From assembly GCA_002477595.1 (NCBI GenBank), contig DLQN01000028.1:1-6672 (forward strand): a stretch of 6,672 nucleotides of DNA, written 5' to 3'. Under the pieces are notes generated by a model, which did not search any database, was not told the origin of the DNA, and saw only the letters and a list, made by a program, of their open reading frames with translations. The stretch is from Roseivirga sp. UBA7431. Lineage in GTDB: Bacteria > Bacteroidota > Bacteroidia > Cytophagales > Cyclobacteriaceae. The position numbers and the translations under genes are program-made. Positions within the stretch are counted from its first letter, which is position 1. Every line of letters begins with the position of its first letter. This document shows positions 1-5,960 of the stretch, piece by piece.

Positions 1-798
1 CTCCAGTGCTAATTTCATATCTGCGAGTTCGACTAAGTCATAATCAAAAGTGTTCTCTGCGCCTAGGGACTTCCTTATTCTATTTGGGTTGACAGGGCGA
101 TTATCATTGCCTCTGACTATTTCAAAGTAGAATCCCCCAGATTTACCGAAGTTCATTTTCAGGTCTTCCTTGGTCCAAGTCTTTAGGTCTTTACCTGTAT
201 TGATGCCCAGATTTTTCATCTTTTCCGCAGTCACCTTACCCACACCGAAGAACTTTTCAATGGGCAATTGCTCGAGGAAGGTCTCTGTCTTTTCTGGACC
301 AACGAGCGTGATGCCATCCGGTTTGTTGTAGTCGCTAGCGATTTTGGCGATGAACTTATTGGTAGAAATACCTGCTGATGCTGTTAACCCTGTTTTTGCT
401 TTAATGTCGGCACGAATTGCTTTGGCAATTAGCGTAGCGGACGTGATCCCTTTCTTGTTCTGTGTAACGTCTAAATAGGCTTCGTCTAGCGAAAGGGGCT
501 CTATAAGATCCGTATACGTCAGGAAAACTTCTCGGATTTGATTGGAGATCTCTTTGTAACGCTCAAATCGAGGTTTAACAAATATTATTTGAGGACACTT
601 GTTATAGGCAATTACAGACGGCATGGCCGATTTGACACCAAACTTCCTTGCTTCATAGCTCGCAGCAGCTACCACACCTCTTTCTCTGCTGCCACCAACG
701 GCTACAGGCTTCCCTCTAAGTGCTGGGTTATCATGCTGTTCTACAGATGCATAAAATGCGTCCATATCGATATGAATTATTTTGCGATGACTTTCCAA
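1..798 (-). CDS. dinB: DNA polymerase IV (Y-family, DinB), C-terminus cut by window edge
   Basis: Error-prone Y-family polymerase that copies past damaged bases in the cytoplasm, normally held at the fork by the sliding clamp. The frame is open for 266 codons to base 1, and the family is usually about 350-365 residues, so the end of the little-finger domain and the clamp-binding tail lie outside. The palm begins at HIDMDAFYASVEQ (residues 9-21), giving metal ligand D11 and steric-gate Y16; the second acidic motif SLDEAYLD (103-110) gives D105 and E106. SAGISTNKFIAKIASDYNKP (141-160) and the helix-hairpin-helix FFGVGKVTAEKM (183-194) follow, and RKSLGAENTF (242-251) opens the little finger. 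The start is a TTG at 798-796: an in-frame TAA lies upstream, no ATG occurs before the ATG inside the catalytic motif, and the resulting MESHRKIIHIDMD matches the usual DinB N-terminus. The neighbouring gene at 861 is divergent. The product is certain; the exact start is likely but not proven. Confidence 0.96.
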   Translation of the reverse strand, partial: MESHRKIIHIDMDAFYASVEQHDNPALRGKPVAVGGSRERGVVAAASYEARKFGVKSAMPSVIAYNKCPQIIFVKPRFERYKEISNQIREVFLTYTDLIEPLSLDEAYLDVTQNKKGITSATLIAKAIRADIKAKTGLTASAGISTNKFIAKIASDYNKPDGITLVGPEKTETFLEQLPIEKFFGVGKVTAEKMKNLGINTGKDLKTWTKEDLKMNFGKSGGFYFEIVRGNDNRPVNPNRIRKSLGAENTFDYDLVELADMKLALE

Positions 799-860
799 TG
801 GTTTTTGAACTAGGATTCCGAATTTAGCAGAGAATTACTGAAACTTGAGACTTCCAAGGT

Positions 861-1040
861 ATGAATCGTAAGAAGAAAATTTTTGTATTAGTTGCTATCC
901 TGTTTTTTATCGCGACTATCATTATAGGCTATGATATTTCTACCAAAACATCCTTCCCAGGATCTAAGAAGTATTTGAAAGAATCTATTGCACCATCTGA
1001 GAAAGAAGTAAAAGATTCACTGAAAAGTGAAACAAAGTAG
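861..1040 (+). CDS. Small single-pass membrane protein, unknown function
   Basis: A 59-residue ORF from ATG 861 to TAG 1038-1040. The N-terminus MNRKKK is strongly basic and is followed by one hydrophobic segment at about residues 7-23 (IFVLVAILFFIATIIIG). The remaining 35 or so residues are polar and charged (YDISTKTSFPGSKKYLKE...), giving the form of an inner-membrane anchor or uncleaved signal with a short exported tail. There is no lipobox cysteine. CCAAGG directly before the ATG is a poor, very close Shine-Dalgarno match. It lies 62 bp from divergent dinB and 33 bp before the DUF2452 ORF, in the same frame as that ORF, so the two are probably co-transcribed. I do not recognise the family. 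It could also be an N-terminal part of the next gene split off by the TAG. It is supported by its membrane-protein composition and position rather than by a known homologue. Confidence 0.6.
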   Translation: MNRKKKIFVLVAILFFIATIIIGYDISTKTSFPGSKKYLKESIAPSEKEVKDSLKSETK

Positions 1041-1073
1041 TCACGAAAAGACTTTACTAAAAAAAAGATTGAA

Positions 1074-1547
1074 GTGGGCGTAGCAGGTAAAAAAGTAGAT
1101 GTAGATAAGATTGATATGGAGAAGATGGCCGAAATGACCACTCCGAATCCAGGTACAATTGAGTTTCCTCACTCCGTTGGTGGTGCAATGATCAAACCTG
1201 AGGACAAAGGTAAGATCAAAGGTCGCTCATTATCAGCTATGTACGAGCAGACTGACATGGACATGAAACAGATCTATGATCAGATGCAGTTTTTGGCACA
1301 GCAGGCGAAAACTATTAAGGACAGAGTAGACGTTTCAGAGCGAATTTATCAAGCACAAATGTCCTTTCAGCCACTAATCGGAAAGATATATCACTTATAC
1401 ACAAAGAAGGATAATATGGATACGCTGTCCCTCATTGGCCCAAAAGAATGGGGAAGATCAACTCCTTTCGAGCAGTATATCGCCACGGTAAAGCTCATGG
1501 CCGATCATACTTGGGATATTCTAGAAAAAGGTCAAGGCGAAATCTAG
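1074..1547 (+). CDS. DUF2452 family protein, unknown function
   Basis: A 157-residue soluble protein that I recognise as DUF2452, a conserved family without an assigned role. The hallmarks are the N-terminal NPGTIEFPHSVGG (25-37), then IKPEDKGKIKGRSLSAM (40-56), an amphipathic helical stretch rich in Q, K and D (60-90), SERIYQAQMSFQPLIGKIYH (88-107), EWGRSTPFEQ (125-134) and VKLMADHTWDIL (139-150). There is no signal peptide or membrane segment in this ORF. The start is uncertain. The GTG at 1074 is the first usual start codon after the in-frame TAG at 1038-1040; the next ATG (1116) would remove KKVDVDKIDMEK, which looks like family sequence, so I keep GTG. No clear Shine-Dalgarno precedes it. 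The gene follows the small membrane ORF by 33 bp in the same frame, probably in one operon, and faces the deoxynucleoside kinase gene. The family call is firm; the function is unknown. Confidence 0.88.
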   Translation: MGVAGKKVDVDKIDMEKMAEMTTPNPGTIEFPHSVGGAMIKPEDKGKIKGRSLSAMYEQTDMDMKQIYDQMQFLAQQAKTIKDRVDVSERIYQAQMSFQPLIGKIYHLYTKKDNMDTLSLIGPKEWGRSTPFEQYIATVKLMADHTWDILEKGQGEI

Positions 1548-1550
1548 GGC

Positions 1551-1591
1551 AAAAAAAATGTCTTGTCTGCGATAATTATCACGGACAAGAC
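1551..1591 (-). terminator. Intrinsic terminator downstream of the deoxynucleoside kinase gene
   Basis: On the minus strand GTCTTGTC and GACAAGAC (outer arms at 1560-1567 and 1584-1591) form a perfect 8-bp stem. It extends through a G-T and a G-C pair, skips one mismatch, and closes with three more pairs around an AATT loop at 1574-1577. Minus-strand transcription then runs through A into eight consecutive T (1558-1551), the classic intrinsic terminator form. It lies about 80 bp past the kinase stop codon. The plus-strand DUF2452 gene ends at 1547, just before the same hairpin; on that strand only a weak TTTT follows further on, so plus-strand termination here is possible but less convincing. 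Confidence 0.8.
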
Positions 1592-1669
1592 TGTATAAGT
1601 TTTGATTAAAAAGTAGAGTGTTATTATTATACAATAACAAGATAAGCAATTAATTCGAACTGCTGCATG

Positions 1670-2287
1670 TTAAGAGAAGAGTCCATTGACCTCTAAATCT
1701 ACCTTTTCTAAAATGGAAGCTTCATCTTCCACGTTTTTCACAAAGTCCATATCGTTTACATCAATCACCAGCAGTTTTCCAAGGTCATAGCTACCTATCC
1801 AATCAGCATAGTGTTGATTAAGGTTTTTGAGGTACTCAATACTAATCAGCTCCTCATAATCACGTCCTCTTTTCTGAATATTAGCCACTAGTCTAGGGAT
1901 ATCTGCCTTCAGATAAATGAGTAAATCAGGTGGCTGAACATGTTTAATCATAGACTTGAAAAGCTCAAGGTAGTTTTGATAGTCCCTCTCTACTATAAAG
2001 CCAGACTTATATAAGTTAGCGGCAAAAATATGACAGTCCTCATATATGGTTCTATCTTGGATAGTACCCCCTTTTGATGCTCTTATTTTAGCTACTTGAT
2101 TGAATCTACTATTGAGGAAATAGACCTGTAGATGGAAAGACCATCGTGACATGTCTTCATAGAAATCTTTAAGGTAAGGGTTGTCTTCAACTGATTCAAG
2201 TTGTACATCCCAGTTGTATTGCTTGCCTAATTTCTTGGCAAGTGTTGTTTTTCCTGACCCAATATTTCCTGCTATCGCTACGTGCAT
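1670..2287 (-). CDS. Deoxynucleoside kinase (deoxyadenosine/deoxyguanosine kinase type)
   Basis: Cytoplasmic salvage enzyme that phosphorylates deoxynucleosides to their 5'-monophosphates using ATP or another NTP. At 205 residues it has the normal length for bacterial members. The Walker A P-loop is GNIGSGKTT (7-15). ESVEDNPYLKDFYED (31-45) holds the acidic substrate-site region, QVYFLNSRFNQ (54-64) the conserved helix contacting the base, and DRTIYEDCHIFA (78-89) the DR[ST] motif with the catalytic-region acidic residue. KRGRDYEELISIEYL (139-153) is the arginine-rich LID. The ATG at 2287-2285 is immediately followed by the beta strand and P-loop, as expected, so the start is secure. It lies 191 bp after the TonB receptor stop on the same strand, with a probable terminator between them, so it is likely transcribed from its own promoter; I could not identify a clear one. 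Preference among dA, dG and pyrimidine deoxynucleosides cannot be read from the sequence. Confidence 0.93.
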   Translation of the reverse strand: MHVAIAGNIGSGKTTLAKKLGKQYNWDVQLESVEDNPYLKDFYEDMSRWSFHLQVYFLNSRFNQVAKIRASKGGTIQDRTIYEDCHIFAANLYKSGFIVERDYQNYLELFKSMIKHVQPPDLLIYLKADIPRLVANIQKRGRDYEELISIEYLKNLNQHYADWIGSYDLGKLLVIDVNDMDFVKNVEDEASILEKVDLEVNGLFS

Positions 2288-2351
2288 TTCTTAATTTGAT
2301 TTCGACAGGCAAGTTATAGGAAGTTGATGGTTTTCGGGGTAGCATGAACAT

Positions 2352-2387
2352 AAAAAAAGCCTGTGAAAGAGACCTTTCTTGTTCACA
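2352..2387 (-). terminator. Probable intrinsic terminator after the TonB-dependent receptor gene
   Basis: Reading the minus strand, TGTGAA (2387-2382) pairs with TTCACA (2367-2362). An inner AGA/TCT helix with an AAGG loop is separated from it by a small internal loop. GGC and seven T (2358-2352) follow. This is the order of an intrinsic terminator, although the stem is broken and weaker than the one at 1551-1591. It lies about 90 bp past the receptor stop codon and 64 bp before the kinase start, so it would separate the two minus-strand genes. Confidence 0.5.
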
Positions 2388-2415
2388 ACCAGTAAATATC
2401 ATTTTATGAGAATCT

Positions 2416-2435
2416 ACAGGATTGTATAATCCTGT
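2416..2435. repeat. Perfect 8-bp inverted repeat with 4-nt loop
   Basis: ACAGGATT (2416-2423) and AATCCTGT (2428-2435) are exact reverse complements around GTAT. The repeat begins 43 bp past the receptor stop codon, counting in the direction of receptor transcription. Neither strand has a T-run directly after it, so it does not look like a complete intrinsic terminator. It could be a 3'-end stabilising hairpin of the receptor mRNA, an auxiliary termination stem acting with the hairpin at 2352-2387, or a protein-binding operator. The repeat itself is certain; its role is open. Confidence 0.6.
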
Positions 2436-2478
2436 GTTTGACGCTATCGTAAACTAAAGTCTAACAGTGTGCTGTGTA

Positions 2479-4917
2479 CTAAAAAGTTGCTCTTAAAGAT
2501 AGCACGGCATTAAACCCTGGCGCACTAATACCTGAAGAATAAGGTCTGTAATGGGTGTCTAGTAGGTTCTCGAGATTCAAATTAATACTCAATTGATCAT
2601 TGAGTTGATAGGAGTTGTTGATGTTAACAATCGCCCATGGTAATGCTCCATCCGCAGTATAGAGCTGTGGCTTGTTTTGCTCAGAAGGAGCGAGGTCTTC
2701 GAAGGCTATTCCCCCGCTGTACCTAACGATAAAACTAGACCTAAACTTTGGTTGCTCTAGGCTAATACTCGTCTCTCCGAAAAGGGGCGTGACATGTCGA
2801 AGGGGTAGGTTTTCTATTGTATCTTCTCCTTCGGTATAAGTGAAACTACTTTTTAGTGTGATGTTCTCGAATAGTTTGGCAGAAAGGTTGAAGCTAAATC
2901 CCCAGATAAAAGCTTCTCCAACATTTACTTCTGCGAATACATTGCTCAGTAAGCCATCATAAATGATTTGAGATTGTCCATCAAAAGTAAAAGGTCTTCG
3001 AACGAGCGCATTTCTTAGAAAAGAGAAGTAATTGACAAACTCGATTTTCAACTTATTATTTATTTGACGACTAATACCATATTCAACATTGTAACTTGTT
3101 TCTGGCTTAAGGTCTGGATTAGGCACAACTACGGTTCCTGGTTCAGAATCGAATACTTTGCCAGCATCATCTACATTTGGTGCCCTAAAGCCACTAGATA
3201 ACATGGTGTTGAATTTCCAGCCCGGCTTAGGGAGGTAGACTAGGCCTAGGTTACCTGTGAGGCCTCCATTGTCTAACGAAATTTGGTCAAACGGAAAGTC
3301 AAAGAAAGTGCGGTCTCGGAATTTTGACTCAAGCCTGATATAACTGTACCTAAGTCCAGAAGAAAAGATCAATTGATCTCCAATGTGGTTTTTTGTACTC
3401 ACATAGGCAGCTAAAGAATTATAGTCGCTTCCACCATCGGGATATCTCGTACTAGTCGGAGATTGTTCATTGGTTTCGATGTTAGTCGAAAAGGCAGTTG
3501 AATTCACTTGGTTGTTTACTGCTTCTAGTCCATAATATAGCTCACCGTTTAATCCAAATGCTTTTTCAAAGTCTAGGTTAAAAGAGAAAACATCCACATC
3601 CTCCATTCGACTTCTTAACGAAGTGCTCTGGAATCTTCTGTCATTTCTGCTTTCCTCAATCACTTGGTACGCAGTTGTCATCTTCATTTGATCGAAGAAA
3701 TTATTCGGATAGAAAAACCGCATTTGCAAGGAGTGCATTTGCCATGCCTGAGGTCCGTAATACCATTCAGCATTTCGGAGAGCACCATTTCGTCTTTCAG
3801 TTAACCGATCGTAACGTCCAATATTAGAGGAGTTTGAATAATGAAAGGCATAAGTGAAGTCAGAGAAAGAACCAAGTCTCCACCTGAATTTTTGCAACAG
3901 ATTATATTGGTCATAACCCGAGCCAACTTGACGATTAACATCATCGTTTTGGACGATCATATCGTTACCATTAATTCTTTCAACGTAATCAAATCGTTTA
4001 CCGAAGTCAGGGAATTCATCCGTACGATTTGCGCCAGTTCTTAAATCACCAAAATCGCTATAAGTGAAACTTGTCAGGGAAGCGAACCTGGATTGATTGA
4101 TTTCGAACTGAACATTACCAGTAATCGCATTAGCTGCCGAGGCATACCTAGCAAATACAGAACCTTTGAAGCCGATGCTATTCGTAGCGAAACTAGGTGT
4201 CTTGGTGTGAAAGTCCATGACACCACCAAGGGCATCACTACCGTAGATCACCGAGCTAGGGCCAAAAACTACTTCAGCACCTTGAAGGTTGTTAGGATCA
4301 AGGGTAATTACATTTTGAAGGTTGCCGCTGCGATAAATGGCATTGTTCATCCTGACACCGTCAACAACGATCAAGACAGAATTGGCAGAGAAGCCTCTAA
4401 TCATTGGACTACCACCGCCTAACTGGCTTTTCTGAACAAAAACTTGTCCGTTCATACTTAGGATGTCAGCGGCAGTTGCGGGTTCGGCAAGTGCTATTTC
4501 TTTGGCTTCGAACTCTGTAATTCGTTGTGGTATTTCAACTTTGTTTTGTTCCCATTTATTGGCAGAAACGACTATGTCATCCATTTGAAAGAATTCTTCC
4601 GTCAGGGTGATCGTGTACTTTAGCCGAGCGAGATCAATAAACTTGACTTCACGTGGCCGAAAAGAAGGGTGTCTAATAATCAAGATACCAGTGTCAGAGA
4701 AGCCTTTGAGTATGGCTATCCCGTAAGTGTCGGTAATTGCACCTCGGTCAGTTTCTTTTTCTTGAATTGTTGCTTCGCTAATGGGTGAATTATTAGCTTG
4801 ATTAACAACTTTGATCGTTTGACCAGATAATGATATGGTAATGATGCTCAGAAAGACAAATCCTACATATTTTCTCCAACCCACAGCTCCCCTTGTTTTC
4901 AATAGAATTTTAATCAA
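2479..4917 (-). CDS. TonB-dependent outer-membrane receptor with carboxypeptidase-regulatory-like N-terminal domain
   Basis: An 812-residue outer-membrane beta-barrel transporter powered by TonB-ExbBD. In order: basic N-terminus and hydrophobic signal peptide ending near SLSGQ (about 29-33); a carboxypeptidase-regulatory-like domain (about 34-106); a TonB-box-like DDIVVSA (113-119); a plug with PMIRGFSANSVLIVVDGVRM (171-190) and VVFGPSSVIYGSDALGGVM (216-234); then the barrel, ending in aromatic F812 as usual. The plug motifs, FRAP (577-580) and NPDL (600-603) resemble the hemoglobin/heme receptor group, but no histidine lies between the two boxes, so heme as substrate is only a possibility. 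The start is doubtful. TTG 4917 directly follows an in-frame TAA and is the longest choice. GTG 4884 has a purine-rich AGGGGAG just upstream and would give a compact signal peptide MGWRKYVGFVFLSIITISL; TTG 4902 is also possible. There is no ATG before the plug. No SusD partner gene adjoins it. Confidence 0.94.
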   Translation of the reverse strand: MIKILLKTRGAVGWRKYVGFVFLSIITISLSGQTIKVVNQANNSPISEATIQEKETDRGAITDTYGIAILKGFSDTGILIIRHPSFRPREVKFIDLARLKYTITLTEEFFQMDDIVVSANKWEQNKVEIPQRITEFEAKEIALAEPATAADILSMNGQVFVQKSQLGGGSPMIRGFSANSVLIVVDGVRMNNAIYRSGNLQNVITLDPNNLQGAEVVFGPSSVIYGSDALGGVMDFHTKTPSFATNSIGFKGSVFARYASAANAITGNVQFEINQSRFASLTSFTYSDFGDLRTGANRTDEFPDFGKRFDYVERINGNDMIVQNDDVNRQVGSGYDQYNLLQKFRWRLGSFSDFTYAFHYSNSSNIGRYDRLTERRNGALRNAEWYYGPQAWQMHSLQMRFFYPNNFFDQMKMTTAYQVIEESRNDRRFQSTSLRSRMEDVDVFSFNLDFEKAFGLNGELYYGLEAVNNQVNSTAFSTNIETNEQSPTSTRYPDGGSDYNSLAAYVSTKNHIGDQLIFSSGLRYSYIRLESKFRDRTFFDFPFDQISLDNGGLTGNLGLVYLPKPGWKFNTMLSSGFRAPNVDDAGKVFDSEPGTVVVPNPDLKPETSYNVEYGISRQINNKLKIEFVNYFSFLRNALVRRPFTFDGQSQIIYDGLLSNVFAEVNVGEAFIWGFSFNLSAKLFENITLKSSFTYTEGEDTIENLPLRHVTPLFGETSISLEQPKFRSSFIVRYSGGIAFEDLAPSEQNKPQLYTADGALPWAIVNINNSYQLNDQLSINLNLENLLDTHYRPYSSGISAPGFNAVLSLRATF

Positions 4918-4957
4918 TTAACTTTCACGTCAAGTTTTAGCATCACAAAATACTTCC

Positions 4958-4965
4958 CAAATATA
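4958..4965 (-). promoter_or_regulatory. Candidate Bacteroidota -7 promoter element for the TonB receptor gene
   Basis: The minus strand reads TATATTTG, an exact match to the TAnnTTTG -7 consensus known for Bacteroidota sigma-ABfr promoters. Transcription would start a few bases further on and leave a leader of about 35 nt before the TTG start at 4917, or about 70 nt before the GTG at 4884. A matching -33 TTTG at the expected spacing is not evident, since the upstream DNA is the start of the divergent hydrolase gene, so this is a tentative call on one element. Confidence 0.35.
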
Positions 4966-4976
4966 CCCGATTAAAC

Positions 4977-5948
4977 ATGCCAGTAGTAAGCTCTAATTAT
5001 AAGGGACCGCCATTTTATTATATGAATGGACATTTTGAGACAATCATACCAAGTATGTCCAGAAAAATAGAAGGTGTCAACTATCAAAGAGAACAAATAG
5101 AAACTCCTGATGATGACTTTCTTAACCTAGATTGGCTTAAAAATGGACACGAAAAGCTACTTATAATTTCACATGGCTTAGAAGGAGGTTCAGATCGACA
5201 CTATGTGAAGGCTATGGCCAAACTCTTCACAGAAAATGGATGGGATGTATTGGCTTGGAATAACCGGAGTTGTAATGGAGAGATGAATCGACAAAGGATT
5301 CTGTATCATCATGCGGCCAGTTATGATGTTAGAACTGTGGTTGATCACGCGATGGCCGTTGGTTCTTATGATGAGGTAGCCATGGTCGGCATGAGCATGG
5401 GCGGGGGTCAAACGATCCGCTATTTGGGAGAAGAACCAGGATTTGGGCTTCCGCAGCAAATTAAAAAGGCGGTGGCCATTTCAGTACCTTGCTCGTTGCC
5501 TGAAAGTGTTGACACATTGGGCTTGAGAAGTAATAAAGTGTATGAGAAACGTTTTTTGAACAAGCTTAAAGACAAGTTAAGAAGGAAGGCAGCGCAATAT
5601 CCTGACATTGACATAGCTAGGCTAGATGAGGTTAAGACATTAGAAGCTTTTGATGAAATATATTCAGCACCGCTTCATGGGTTTAGTAGTCGCGCAGACT
5701 TTTATGTGCACTGTAACCCATTTCCCTTTATTTCTAAAATCTCAAAGGAGCTGTTAATACTCAATGCACTCAATGACCCATTGTTAGTAGGGAATTGCTA
5801 TCCATATGAGTTGGCTAAGGGGATGTCAAATCTCCATCTAGAGGCACCGGAAAGAGGAGGTCATGTTGGTTTTGTTATTGGGGGGAGTGAGTACACGTAT
5901 TCAGAACTGAGGACTTTAGAGTTTTTAACAGAGACTCCAATGCGCTAA
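4977..5948 (+). CDS. YheT-type alpha/beta hydrolase
   Basis: A predicted esterase/lipase-like enzyme of the alpha/beta-hydrolase fold, in the YheT/COG0429 group. It is 323 residues, normal for the group, with no signal peptide, so probably cytoplasmic. The family N-terminus is visible as GHFETIIPSMSRK (18-30). The oxyanion region is ISHGLEGGSDRHY (64-76), and AWNNRSCNGEMN (93-104) is the conserved RG/RSC loop. The nucleophile elbow is GMSMGGG (138-144) with S140. D267 in ALNDPLL (264-270) and H296 in GGHVGF (294-299) complete the triad, and all three are present. ATG 4977 gives the expected N-terminus; no Shine-Dalgarno is seen. The gene diverges from the TonB receptor gene across 59 bp and converges on the phosphoesterase gene with only 12 bp between stop codons. 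The physiological substrate is unknown for most of this family. Confidence 0.92.
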   Translation: MPVVSSNYKGPPFYYMNGHFETIIPSMSRKIEGVNYQREQIETPDDDFLNLDWLKNGHEKLLIISHGLEGGSDRHYVKAMAKLFTENGWDVLAWNNRSCNGEMNRQRILYHHAASYDVRTVVDHAMAVGSYDEVAMVGMSMGGGQTIRYLGEEPGFGLPQQIKKAVAISVPCSLPESVDTLGLRSNKVYEKRFLNKLKDKLRRKAAQYPDIDIARLDEVKTLEAFDEIYSAPLHGFSSRADFYVHCNPFPFISKISKELLILNALNDPLLVGNCYPYELAKGMSNLHLEAPERGGHVGFVIGGSEYTYSELRTLEFLTETPMR

Positions 5949-5960
5949 ATCTTAAATCGA

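Noticed and set aside
538..813. A 91-codon open frame on the plus strand
   Set aside because: It is fully antisense to the start of dinB, whose catalytic motifs are clear, and its translation has no recognisable composition or motif.
929..1141. A 70-codon open frame on the minus strand
   Set aside because: It lies opposite the small membrane ORF and the DUF2452 start. Its serine/phenylalanine-rich translation is what antisense of lysine/glutamate codons gives.
1619..1639. TGTTATT/AATAACA stem with a 7-nt loop in the convergent spacer
   Set aside because: It is a short, almost entirely AT stem in AT-rich DNA without a T-run; chance is likely, and the strong terminator at 1551-1591 already serves the kinase gene.
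2196..2402. A 68-codon minus-strand frame upstream of the kinase
   Set aside because: It overlaps the kinase P-loop region in another frame, and its start lies just upstream of, and reads through, the probable terminator hairpin; no family resemblance.
3841..4422. Two plus-strand open frames inside the TonB receptor gene (3841-4044 and 4093-4422)
   Set aside because: Both are antisense to well-conserved receptor barrel and plug sequence and have no independent support.
4919..4926. TAACTTTC as a -7 element for the hydrolase gene
   Set aside because: It misses the last consensus base, and the nearest TTG upstream is 23 bp away, longer than the usual spacing, so it is too weak to annotate.
5190..5614. 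Two overlapping minus-strand frames inside the hydrolase gene
   Set aside because: They are antisense to the region encoding the nucleophile elbow of an intact alpha/beta hydrolase and look like shadows.
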